Positions 1-6,680 of a DNA stretch of 9,210 nt are shown piece by piece; the stretch's first letter is position 1, and each line of letters starts with the position of its first letter. The DNA comes from an uncultured bacterium (GTDB lineage Bacteria > Actinomycetota > Actinomycetes > S36-B12). A model generated the notes under the pieces. That model was not told the DNA's origin. It saw only the letters and a program-made list of their open reading frames with translations, and ran no database searches. The stretch is taken from positions 1 to 9,210 of the forward strand of contig CAJAKT010000017.1 in assembly GCA_903940375.1 (NCBI GenBank), written 5' to 3'. Position numbers and translations under genes: made by a program.

Positions 1-1
1 C

Positions 2-1399
2 GATTACGTGGTCACGAGTATCGACGCCAAGCTTCAGTCGGTTGTGGAAGAGCAGCTCGTCGCGGCGGTCCGGCGCGCCCAGCAGCAGGGCTACGGCGGC
101 AAGTCCGGTGCCGCCGTCGTCGTTGACGTCCAGACCGGACGCGTGCTGGCCATGGCCAGCTACCCGACCTATGACCCGTCCATCTGGATCGGCGGCGTCA
201 GTAAGAAGCAGTACCAGGACCTGATTGACACCAAGGCTTTGTCGTCGAACGCGTACCAGGGGCAGTTCGCGCCCGGCTCGACATACAAGGTGGTGAGCAC
301 CGCGGCCGCGGGCAAGGACGGCTTCAACCTCTACGGCAGCTACAACTGCCCGAGTTCCCTGACCATCGGCCCGCAGACCTTCCGCAACTTCGAGTCATCG
401 GCATATGGACCCATCTCGTTGACCCGCGCCCTCGAGGTGTCCTGCAACACGGTCTTCTACGGAATCGCCCGGAAGATGTGGCAGCAGGCGGGCGGTCCGG
501 ATGCGGCGCTCGATGCAGCTGATCCCATCGCCGAGGCCGCGGCGACCTTCGGCCTTGGCGAGGCGACCGGTATTGATCTGCCCGGTGAGGCATCCGGTCG
601 AATCTCGAGCCGCGAGTTCAAGAGGCAGAACTGGGAGGACATGAAGGACACGTGGTGTCGCAATGCCCAGACCGGCTACCCCGAGACACGAAAGACCGAC
701 CCGAAGCTCGCCGACTACTACACCGCGCTCGACAAGGAGAACTGCACTGACGGATACCAGTGGCGCGCAGGCGATGCGCTCAACGCGGCGATCGGACAGG
801 GCGACACCACCGTCACCCCGTTGCAGATGGCCATGGTGTATTCCGCAGTGGCCAACGGCGGCAAGCTCTACCAGCCGCAGGTGGCCAAGGGCATCGTCAG
901 CGCCGACGGCACCGTCGTGAAGGAATTCCCGCCCATCCTCAAGGCGAAGGTCGACGTGCCGAAGTCCGCGATCAAGTTCCTCCGCAACTCCCTGCCGGGT
1001 GTCACGACTGATGGGTCCGGTGAGACTCCGTTCCTCGGCTTCCCGCTGGACCAGATCCCGGTGGCGTCGAAGACCGGATCCGCGCAGGTGACCGGCGACA
1101 AGGCGTCGACCTCGTGGTTCGCCTCCTATGCGCCCGCGAACAAGCCCCGGTATGCCATCGTCATGATGGTGACGGAGGGCGGCACCGGGTCGAAGACATC
1201 GGGCCCGAGCGTGCGCCGGATCTACGAGGAGCTGTTCGGCGTGAAGAATGGCGTCGTGCGCCCGCAGGACAGCATCCTCGTCGGTGGTGAGCCGCAGGCC
1301 ACGCTGCCCGCGGTGCGGTCCGACGGCACTCCCGTGACACCCAAGGGACGCGACGCCGGCGTTGCCCCGAGTCGCCCGCAGGCGGGAGGGTCCGGCTGA
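2..1399 (+). CDS. mrdA: Penicillin-binding protein 2, transpeptidase domain (partial, N-terminus outside window)
   Basis: This is the C-terminal part of a class B penicillin-binding protein, the D,D-transpeptidase that cross-links peptidoglycan on the outer face of the membrane during elongation. The frame is open from base 2, and the GTG at base 8 lies inside the recognisable start of the transpeptidase domain (VVTSIDAKLQ). The true start, membrane anchor and pedestal domain are therefore upstream of the window. The three penicilloyl-serine motifs are present: STYK with the nucleophile Ser (bases 278-289), SCN (440-448) and KTG (1070-1078). An actinobacterial-looking insert between SCN and KTG holds two cysteines, at residues 217 and 246 counting the base-8 GTG as 1. 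After the catalytic fold a roughly 40-residue Pro/Gly-rich tail closes the protein. The stop codon overlaps the rodA start (ATGA), so the two are likely co-translated. Family assignment is firm; choosing PBP2 over FtsI rests mainly on the rodA neighbour. Confidence 0.93.
   Translation, partial: DYVVTSIDAKLQSVVEEQLVAAVRRAQQQGYGGKSGAAVVVDVQTGRVLAMASYPTYDPSIWIGGVSKKQYQDLIDTKALSSNAYQGQFAPGSTYKVVSTAAAGKDGFNLYGSYNCPSSLTIGPQTFRNFESSAYGPISLTRALEVSCNTVFYGIARKMWQQAGGPDAALDAADPIAEAAATFGLGEATGIDLPGEASGRISSREFKRQNWEDMKDTWCRNAQTGYPETRKTDPKLADYYTALDKENCTDGYQWRAGDALNAAIGQGDTTVTPLQMAMVYSAVANGGKLYQPQVAKGIVSADGTVVKEFPPILKAKVDVPKSAIKFLRNSLPGVTTDGSGETPFLGFPLDQIPVASKTGSAQVTGDKASTSWFASYAPANKPRYAIVMMVTEGGTGSKTSGPSVRRIYEELFGVKNGVVRPQDSILVGGEPQATLPAVRSDGTPVTPKGRDAGVAPSRPQAGGSG
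1384..1390 (+). promoter_or_regulatory. Ribosome binding site for rodA
   Basis: GGGAGGG lies 8 bases before the ATG at 1399, inside the end of the mrdA reading frame. It supports the ATG at 1399 as the rodA start rather than a later in-frame ATG such as the one at residue 9. Confidence 0.6.
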
Positions 1400-2580
1400 T
1401 GAGTGCGATCTTCGCTTCTGACATGCGAACCCGGCCGATGTCCCGTGGCTCGGGGGGTTCGGGCTACTGGCGTGATCTTGACTGGATCCTGCTGATCGCG
1501 GCCATGACCGTCACGGTCTTCGGCTCGATGCTGGTGTGGTCGGCGAGCCGCGCGGACATGGCATCCGACAGCGACCCCCAGTCGTATCTCAAGCGCCACC
1601 TGATCAACGTCGTGATCGGCGTCGCGCTGGGCTTCGTCGCGTCGCGGATCGACTACCGCTGGCTGCGTGCCTACACGCCGATCATCTACGGGCTGTCGGT
1701 GTTCCTGCTCATCCTTCCGTTCGTCCCCGGCATCGGGGCGACGATTGCGGGTGCACGCGCATGGATCGACCTGCCGGGCGGCATGACGCTTCAGCCGTCT
1801 GAGTTCGCCAAGGTCGCGGTCATCTTGATGATGGCGGTGATCCTGGGGGAGAAGCGCGATGCCGAGAGTGAACCACGCGACCGTGATGTGCTGATCGCGG
1901 TCGGGCTGGCCGTCTTCCCGATCCTCATCATCCTGGTGCAGAACGACACCGGCACCGTCCTGATCCTGGGCTCGGTTGCCCTCTCGATCATCGCGGTGTC
2001 GGGCGCTCGCACAAGGTGGGTTATCGGCCTCATCGGCGGCGCTGTCATCGGGATCCTGCTGGCGATCCAGCTGGGCCTGCTGAAGGAGTACCAGGTCCAG
2101 CGGCTCACGTCCTTCATGAACCCATCCGCGGATGTGTCGAGCGCTGCCTACAACTCCAATCAGGCCCGCATCGCGATTGGCGGCGGTGGGATGTTCGGCC
2201 ACGGGCTGTTCCAGGGACCGCAGACCCAGGGCAAGTTCGTCCCGGTCAATGAGAGTGACTTCATCTTCACGGTTGCGGGCGAGGAACTTGGCTTCGTTGG
2301 TGCGGCCATCCTGATCCTGCTCCTCGGCATCGTGCTCTGGCGAGCGGTCGTCATCGCCTATCGGGCCGACGACATGTACGGACGGCTGGTCGCCACGGGC
2401 ATCGTGGCCTGGCTGGCCTTCCAGATGTTCGAGAACATCGGCATGTCCCTGGGGATCATGCCCATCACCGGAATCCCGCTGCCGATGGTGTCGGCCGGAG
2501 GCACGTCGATGATGGCGACCTGGATAGCCATTGGCCTGTTGCAGAACGTCCGCCTGCACGCGGTGCGGGCCGGCGTGTGA
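1399..2580 (+). CDS. rodA: RodA, SEDS-family peptidoglycan glycosyltransferase
   Basis: RodA polymerises lipid II into glycan strands and works with PBP2 in the elongation machinery at the membrane. The 393-residue product has about ten hydrophobic segments after a short polar, Gly/Ser-rich N-terminus (residues 1-25), the usual size and layout for FtsW/RodA/SpoVE proteins. Family motifs are visible: PSEFAKVA after the third or fourth helix, QNDTGT (the QPDLGT-type block), ESDFIFTVAGEELGFVGA and the C-terminal GIPLPMVSAGGTS near residues 358-370. Asp287 in the DFIF motif matches the essential extracytoplasmic Asp known from RodA of Thermus thermophilus. The usual Tyr of the VSYGGSS motif is Ala366 here. 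The ATG overlaps the mrdA stop (ATGA) and has a good ribosome site. The gene order mrdA-rodA is standard for actinobacteria and separates it from ftsW, which sits in the division cluster. Confidence 0.94.
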   Translation: MSAIFASDMRTRPMSRGSGGSGYWRDLDWILLIAAMTVTVFGSMLVWSASRADMASDSDPQSYLKRHLINVVIGVALGFVASRIDYRWLRAYTPIIYGLSVFLLILPFVPGIGATIAGARAWIDLPGGMTLQPSEFAKVAVILMMAVILGEKRDAESEPRDRDVLIAVGLAVFPILIILVQNDTGTVLILGSVALSIIAVSGARTRWVIGLIGGAVIGILLAIQLGLLKEYQVQRLTSFMNPSADVSSAAYNSNQARIAIGGGGMFGHGLFQGPQTQGKFVPVNESDFIFTVAGEELGFVGAAILILLLGIVLWRAVVIAYRADDMYGRLVATGIVAWLAFQMFENIGMSLGIMPITGIPLPMVSAGGTSMMATWIAIGLLQNVRLHAVRAGV

Positions 2581-3770
2581 CGCTCGCTCGCCGCATGATG
2601 GGGGAGCGCCCGGCTACGGCAACGTTCGGCCGGTTGAGCCCGCTTGTCGTCGGGGTGCTCGGAGGGTCCGCGTTTGCGGTCCTGTCCTTGCTCTCGGCAT
2701 GGCGTGGCCGCACGAGCACCGTGACGATGCCAGCGGCGTACCTCTGGCTCGTGACGTACGACCACGGATTCATCAAGCGCGGGTTGGTGGGAACTCTCGC
2801 GACAGCACTGGCTGGTGGCTCAGCGGTGGACTTCATGACGGTCCTGCGATGGCACACGATCGTGACTTTCGTGGTCGTCGTGAGTTTGGCTGCCTGGCTG
2901 GGACTGGTCGTCGCGCAATCAGGATCACGTGCTGCGGCCTGGCTGGTGTTCTTCGTCGGAGCGCTCGCAGCCGCGGCTCACACGTTCCCGACACTTCTCC
3001 TAGCTGTCGGCTATCTCGATCCCTTCATCATCCTGTTCGTGATCGCATGCGCGTTGCTGATGGCGCGGGGTCACCTCTTGGCTGCCTCAATCGTCGGAGT
3101 CATCGGGACAGTGGCCCACGAGACCTTCGTTGTCCTGTGGGCGGTGCTGGCCGTGCTCGCCTTCGCACTCGTGAGCGGAACTGGCTCATCGCTCCGGCGA
3201 GGGTGGGTGCTGGTTCTTCCCTTCCTATCTGGGGCTGCCGTAATGCTCGCGAACAATCCGGACGCTGGTGCAGCGGAAATCCGGAGTCTGGGCTTTCCGC
3301 CCGACGTAACCCAGAACCTGACGAGTGCTCCCTTCCACGAGACGCTGGTATCAGCCTGGTTCACGATGCTGCCGGGCCATGCCCTGTACTGGAGATTCGA
3401 ACTCGTCGCGGTGATCATCTTCGCCGGACCTGCCGCGCTGGCCGCAGCCCTGTACCTCTGGTCTCGATGGGGTCAGTTGACCAGGGCGGAGGCAGTGGCG
3501 GTGCTGGTAGCGGCCGTTGTTCCGTGCCTCGTTGTGATCCTCGCGTCCGACACGAGCCGCTTTCTGGTCCGTTCGCCGGTCATGGTGCTGATCACGGTGC
3601 TTGTCCTTGAGTCCCGTCGGCGCCCGCCTCCGCGAATGAACCGGGCCGTCGGCATCATGGTCGTAGTCGCGTGCATCGCCTGGCTGGCGATGCCGCGGAT
3701 GTACTGGTACACCGGCATCCCATTCGGCGGGACCGAGGTACTTTCGCTACTGGGTATCCTTCACGGGTGA
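2577..3770 (+). CDS. Polytopic membrane protein of unknown function
   Basis: I do not recognise a named family. The 397-residue product has roughly 10-11 hydrophobic segments, at about residues 21-41, 93-113, 120-137, 139-162, 167-186, 187-200, 208-224, 275-295, 304-323, 332-344 and 356-372. Between the first two is a polar stretch with YDHGFIKRGLVG (residues 61-72). A His-Glu pair at 181-182 lies in a helix, and Asp325-Thr-Ser-Arg328 follows a late helix. The combination GF-x-(K/R)RGL-x-G, intramembrane HE and DxxR recalls uncharacterised polytopic proteins seen near glycan genes, but that is from memory and weak. The longest soluble stretch is about residues 225-274. The chosen GTG start overlaps the rodA stop (GTGA); ATG codons at 2595 and 2598 are alternatives and none has a clear ribosome site. 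Codon endings are less G/C-rich than in rodA. Its own stop overlaps the next gene's GTG. Confidence 0.85.
   Translation: MTLARRMMGERPATATFGRLSPLVVGVLGGSAFAVLSLLSAWRGRTSTVTMPAAYLWLVTYDHGFIKRGLVGTLATALAGGSAVDFMTVLRWHTIVTFVVVVSLAAWLGLVVAQSGSRAAAWLVFFVGALAAAAHTFPTLLLAVGYLDPFIILFVIACALLMARGHLLAASIVGVIGTVAHETFVVLWAVLAVLAFALVSGTGSSLRRGWVLVLPFLSGAAVMLANNPDAGAAEIRSLGFPPDVTQNLTSAPFHETLVSAWFTMLPGHALYWRFELVAVIIFAGPAALAAALYLWSRWGQLTRAEAVAVLVAAVVPCLVVILASDTSRFLVRSPVMVLITVLVLESRRRPPPRMNRAVGIMVVVACIAWLAMPRMYWYTGIPFGGTEVLSLLGILHG
3755..3760 (+). promoter_or_regulatory. Candidate -10 element for a leaderless radical SAM transcript
   Basis: TATCCT fits the actinobacterial TANNNT -10 pattern and ends 6 bases before the GTG at 3767. 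Transcription starting 7 bases downstream of the hexamer would begin on the start codon itself, the arrangement known for leaderless genes in actinobacteria. No clear -35 is seen: the nearest candidate, GGGACC at 3729-3734, is 20 bases away and poor. The GTG also lacks a good Shine-Dalgarno sequence, which agrees with leaderless use. This is inference from a short motif. Confidence 0.35.
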
Positions 3771-5743
3771 CCCCCTCCACCCCTCGTGGCGCCAGCGTGT
3801 TCGATGCCCTGGAGCAGCTGCTTCCGTTCGTGACCAAGCCGATCCAGTATGTGGGCGGCGAGGTGAACGCCGTCGTCAAGGAGTGGGACGACGTCGAGGT
3901 GCGCTGGGCGCTGATGTACCCGGACGCCTATGAGGTTGGTGCCCCCAACCAGGGCGTGCAGATCCTCTACGAAGTGATCAACGAGCGGGACGATGCATTG
4001 GCGGAGCGCAGCTATGCGGTGTGGCCGGACCTCGAGGCGCTGATGCGCGAGCAGGGCGTGCCGCAGTTCACCGTCGACGCGCACCGTGCGGTTGGTGACT
4101 TCGACGTCTTCGGGCTCTCGTTCAGCACCGAACTCGGCTACACGAACATGCTGACCGCGATCGACCTCGCCGGGGTCCCGCTTCTCGCGGTCGATCGTGA
4201 CGAGTCGCACCCGGTGATCGTGGCTGGTGGTCACGCGGCCTTCAACCCCGAGCCGATCTCCGACTTTATCGATGCAGCAGTTCTGGGTGACGGCGAGGAA
4301 GCCGTCCTGCTTATTACCGACATCGTCCGCGACTGGAAGCGCGAAGGTCGCCCCGGCGGGCGCGAGGAGCTGCTTCTCCGGCTGGCCCGCACCGGCTCGA
4401 TCTATGTCCCGCGCTTCTACGACGTCGACTACCTCGAGGATGGTCGCATCCAGCGCGTCGCGCCGAACCGGCCCGACGTCCCGTGGCGCGTGCGCAAGCA
4501 CACGCTGATGAATCTCGACGAGTGGGCCTACCCGAAGAATCCCTTGGTGCCACTCGCTGAGACCGTGCACGAGCGGATGGGCGTCGAGATCTTCCGCGGC
4601 TGCACGCGGGGCTGCCGGTTCTGCCAGGCCGGCATGATCACCCGGCCCGTGCGTGAGCGCAGCATCACGAGCATCGCCGAGATCGTGCAGAACGGGCTGG
4701 AGAAGACGGGCTACGAAGAAGTCGGCCTGCTGTCCTTGTCGAGCGCTGACCACTCGGAGATCGCCGACATCGCCCGCAACCTCGCCGATCGCTACGAGGA
4801 CAGCAAGGTCTCGCTGTCGCTGCCGAGCACACGCGTCGACGCGTTCAATGTCGACCTCGCCAACGAGTTGTCCCGCAACGGTCGTCGCAGTGGCCTCACG
4901 TTCGCTCCTGAGGGCGGCAGTGAGCGCATGCGGAAGGTCATCAACAAGCAGGTGACCGAGGAGGACCTCATCCGCACGGTCACCACGGCCTACGCCGGTG
5001 GCTGGCGCCAGGTGAAGCTCTACTTCATGTGCGGGCTGCCGACGGAGACCGACGATGACGTGCTGCAGATCGCAGCGCTGGCAAGCGAGGTGATCCGCGC
5101 CGGCCGTGAGGCGAGCGGGCGTAAGGACATCCGCTGCACCGTGTCGATCGGCGGCTTCGTTCCGAAGCCGCATACCCCGTTCCAGTGGGCGGCCCAGCTC
5201 GACCACGAGACCACGGATGCGCGCCTCCACAAGCTGCGCGACGCGATCCGTGCCGACCGTCAGTACGGCAAGGCAATCGGCCTGCGGTACCACGACGGCA
5301 AGCCGGGCATCGTCGAAGGACTCCTGTCGCGTGGTGACCGGCGGGTGGGAGCGGTGATCCGCCAGGCCTGGGCCGACGGAGCGCGGTTCGACGGATGGAG
5401 CGAGCACTTCTCCTATGACCGCTGGATGGCGGCTGCTGAGCAGGCCCTGGCCGGCCAGGTGGTCGATGTCGACTGGTTCACCATCAGGGAGCGGCAGCGG
5501 GTGGAGGTGCTGCCCTGGGACCATCTCGATTCGGGCCTTGATGCCGAGTGGCTGTGGGAGGACTGGCAGGACGCCCTTGCCGAGGTCGCTGTAGACGACT
5601 GCCGCTGGACGCCCTGCTTCGACTGCGGTGTCTGCGACCAGATGGACACCGAGATCCAGGTCGGACCGACGGGGATCGTCAATCTGCCGATGCCAACGCT
5701 GCCGGATCGCAGCCCCGTCCTCGCCACGACCGGCGGGGAGTAG
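3767..5743 (+). CDS. TIGR03960-type radical SAM protein with N-terminal B12-binding-like domain
   Basis: From the GTG at 3767 the product is 658 residues. An N-terminal block (about 25-60) carries KPIQYVGGE and YPDAYEVGAPNQG, and a B12-binding-like Rossmann region follows (about 112-180: GLSFSTELGY, IVAGGHAAFNPEP, GDGEE). The radical SAM core has CTRGCRFC with cysteines 279, 283 and 286 (codons 4601, 4613, 4622), the CxxxCxxC that binds the [4Fe-4S] cluster used to cleave S-adenosylmethionine. Further core motifs are FAPEGGSERMR and KLYFMCGLPTET. The C-terminus has CFDCGVC (cysteines 617, 620, 623) preceded by Cys612, possibly a second metal site. The family has no established reaction that I know of. 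The frame is open further upstream to 3671, but GTG 3767 overlaps the previous stop (GTGA) and gives the normal family N-terminus; GTG 3797 is an alternative. It lies 3 bases before its usual DUF2344 partner. Confidence 0.9.
   Translation: MTPSTPRGASVFDALEQLLPFVTKPIQYVGGEVNAVVKEWDDVEVRWALMYPDAYEVGAPNQGVQILYEVINERDDALAERSYAVWPDLEALMREQGVPQFTVDAHRAVGDFDVFGLSFSTELGYTNMLTAIDLAGVPLLAVDRDESHPVIVAGGHAAFNPEPISDFIDAAVLGDGEEAVLLITDIVRDWKREGRPGGREELLLRLARTGSIYVPRFYDVDYLEDGRIQRVAPNRPDVPWRVRKHTLMNLDEWAYPKNPLVPLAETVHERMGVEIFRGCTRGCRFCQAGMITRPVRERSITSIAEIVQNGLEKTGYEEVGLLSLSSADHSEIADIARNLADRYEDSKVSLSLPSTRVDAFNVDLANELSRNGRRSGLTFAPEGGSERMRKVINKQVTEEDLIRTVTTAYAGGWRQVKLYFMCGLPTETDDDVLQIAALASEVIRAGREASGRKDIRCTVSIGGFVPKPHTPFQWAAQLDHETTDARLHKLRDAIRADRQYGKAIGLRYHDGKPGIVEGLLSRGDRRVGAVIRQAWADGARFDGWSEHFSYDRWMAAAEQALAGQVVDVDWFTIRERQRVEVLPWDHLDSGLDAEWLWEDWQDALAEVAVDDCRWTPCFDCGVCDQMDTEIQVGPTGIVNLPMPTLPDRSPVLATTGGE
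5735..5740 (+). promoter_or_regulatory. Ribosome binding site for the DUF2344 gene
   Basis: GGGGAG sits at the end of the radical SAM frame, 6 bases before the GTG at 5747. It fixes that GTG as the start and points to co-translation with the preceding gene. Confidence 0.6.
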
Positions 5744-5746
5744 CCG

Positions 5747-6490
5747 GTGGCAAGGCCAGCGCCTGACCGTGATGTCGCGCCCACGGTGCAGCGGCTGCGG
5801 CTGAGATACGCGAAGCGTGGTCGGCTCAGGTTCTCCAGCCATCGCGATTTCCAGCGGGCCCTGGAGCGGGCCCTCCGGCGAGCCGACATCCCCATGGCGT
5901 ACAGCGCCGGGTTCTCGCCGCACCCCAAGGTCTCCTATGCGAACTCCGCCCCCACCGGTGTAGCCAGCGAGGCGGAGTACGTCGAGATCGGCGTTGCCCT
6001 GGCCTGCAACCCCGACGCCGTGCGGGCTGCCCTCGATGCAGCCCTGCCGCCCGGACTGGATGTGGTCGAGGTGGTCGAGGCACGCACGTCCGACTTCGCG
6101 AACCGGCTCGAGGCGAGCGTCTGGCGGCTCGAGTTGCCGGGCGTGAGCCGGGCACAGGCCGAGCGGGCGGTGACCCTGCTGCTGGCCCAGACCGAGGTGC
6201 TCGTCGATCGGATGACGAAGAACGGACGCCGCACCTTCGATGCCCGAAGTGCCGTGATCGTGGCGGAATGCGCGGCGGACGCGGGGCTGGGTGGCGACTG
6301 TGCGATACTCACCTTGGTCGTTCGGCACGGAACCCCGTCCGTTCGACCCGACGACGTTCTCTCCGCGCTGAGTCGCGTGGCTGACCTCGTGCCGCCGAAG
6401 CCCCCACGGGTGACCCGGCTGGCACAGGGGCCACTCGATGAGGCCGGAACCTCGGTGGTCGACCCGTTTGCCCCTGACCGGGCCGGGTAG
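5747..6490 (+). CDS. DUF2344 / TIGR03936 radical SAM-associated protein
   Basis: This 247-residue protein matches the DUF2344 (TIGR03936) family, which is found next to or fused with TIGR03960 radical SAM proteins. The diagnostic N-terminal block is clear: LRLRYAKRGRLRFSSHRDF (about residues 17-35), an arginine-rich helix RALERALRRADIP, then MAYSAGFSPHPKVSYANSAPTG (50-71) and SEAEYVEIGV. The C-terminal half is less conserved and ends with a proline-rich stretch (VPPKPPRVTRLAQG). No catalytic motif, membrane segment or signal peptide is visible. The basic N-terminal face would suit RNA binding, but that is inference. The GTG start has a good ribosome site and lies 3 bases after the radical SAM stop, so the two gene products are probably made together and may form one enzyme. 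The function of the family is not established to my knowledge. Confidence 0.9.
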   Translation: MARPAPDRDVAPTVQRLRLRYAKRGRLRFSSHRDFQRALERALRRADIPMAYSAGFSPHPKVSYANSAPTGVASEAEYVEIGVALACNPDAVRAALDAALPPGLDVVEVVEARTSDFANRLEASVWRLELPGVSRAQAERAVTLLLAQTEVLVDRMTKNGRRTFDARSAVIVAECAADAGLGGDCAILTLVVRHGTPSVRPDDVLSALSRVADLVPPKPPRVTRLAQGPLDEAGTSVVDPFAPDRAG

Positions 6491-6498
6491 GTCATCAC

Positions 6499-6513
6499 CC
6501 GCCACCATGGCGG
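6499..6513 (+). repeat. Short hairpin after the DUF2344 gene
   Basis: CCGCCA and TGGCGG pair as a perfect 6-bp stem around a 3-base loop, starting 9 bases after the DUF2344 stop. No T-tract follows, so it is at best a weak terminator or an RNA 3'-end stabiliser. The right arm overlaps the start codon of the possible small ORF at 6507. Confidence 0.4.
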
Positions 6514-6593
6514 ACAACAAGGGAACGGCGCCGGTGGAGCGAGTCCAGCCGCGCCCTATGCGCGATCCTCGCACCGCACATCTGAAGGCTTGA
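6507..6593 (+). CDS. Possible 28-codon leader ORF upstream of rne
   Basis: An ATG at 6507 opens 28 codons ending at TGA 6591-6593. The predicted peptide begins MADNKGTAPVERVQPRP and is basic, with no family resemblance I can name. It has no good Shine-Dalgarno sequence, and its start codon lies in the right arm of a small hairpin. Its interest is positional: it stops directly before the first arm of a pair of competing hairpins in the rne leader. An ORF of this length in GC-rich DNA can easily arise by chance, so treat it as a candidate only. Confidence 0.2.
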   Translation: MADNKGTAPVERVQPRPMRDPRTAHLKA

Positions 6594-6631
6594 CGAGGTG
6601 CGGAATGACCGACACCTCGCACGAGAGGTGT
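6594..6631 (+). promoter_or_regulatory. Two mutually exclusive stem-loops in the rne leader
   Basis: CGAGGTG at 6594-6600 pairs perfectly with CACCTCG at 6613-6619 (12-base loop). ACACCTC at 6612-6618 pairs perfectly with GAGGTGT at 6625-6631 (6-base loop). The middle segment is shared, so only one stem can form at a time. This is the geometry of a switching leader. RNase E expression in Escherichia coli is autoregulated through its 5' untranslated region, which makes a structured rne leader plausible, but no homology to that element is claimed. Confidence 0.4.
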
Positions 6632-6665
6632 GCACGGCCAGGCGAGAGCCGGTGAGTGCACCGCT

Positions 6666-6671
6666 AAGGAG
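6666..6671 (+). promoter_or_regulatory. Ribosome binding site for rne
   Basis: AAGGAG lies 9 bases before the ATG at 6681. It selects that ATG over the in-frame GTG at 6630, which would add 17 residues and would place the start codon in the right arm of the leader hairpin. Confidence 0.75.
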
Positions 6672-6680
6672 CACGACCAC

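Larger units (their letters stand above)
6491..6680 (+). promoter_or_regulatory. Intergenic leader of rne with several inverted repeats
   Basis: These 190 bases separate the DUF2344 stop from the rne ATG and are the only sizeable non-coding gap in the window. They hold a small hairpin (6499-6513), a possible 28-codon ORF (6507-6593), two overlapping and mutually exclusive inverted repeats (6594-6631) and the rne ribosome site. A TTGACG at 6590-6595 resembles a -35 box, but no convincing -10 follows at 16-18 bases, so I do not call a promoter. The length and structure suggest a 5' untranslated region with a regulatory role. Confidence 0.5.

Noticed and set aside
1222..2559. A 445-residue minus-strand open frame across mrdA and rodA
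   Set aside because: It is antisense to two well-supported genes and rich in Asp, His, Arg and Gln in a way typical of mirrored membrane-protein codons. No domain is seen.
2531..3610. A 359-residue plus-strand frame overlapping the membrane protein gene
   Set aside because: Its translation is Arg/Gly/Ser/Pro-rich without motifs, while the frame from 2577 gives a coherent polytopic protein with clean junctions to its neighbours.
3671..3766. Upstream extension of the radical SAM reading frame
   Set aside because: The 32 extra residues lie inside the previous gene and do not look like the family N-terminus. The GTG at 3767 with the GTGA overlap is a better start.
6590..6618. Promoter using TTGACG at 6590 as -35 for rne
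   Set aside because: No hexamer resembling TANNNT is found at 16-18 bases downstream, so the match to a -35 box alone is not enough.
6630..6680. GTG at 6630 as the rne start
   Set aside because: It lies in a hairpin arm and has a poorly spaced ribosome site, whereas ATG 6681 has AAGGAG at good spacing.
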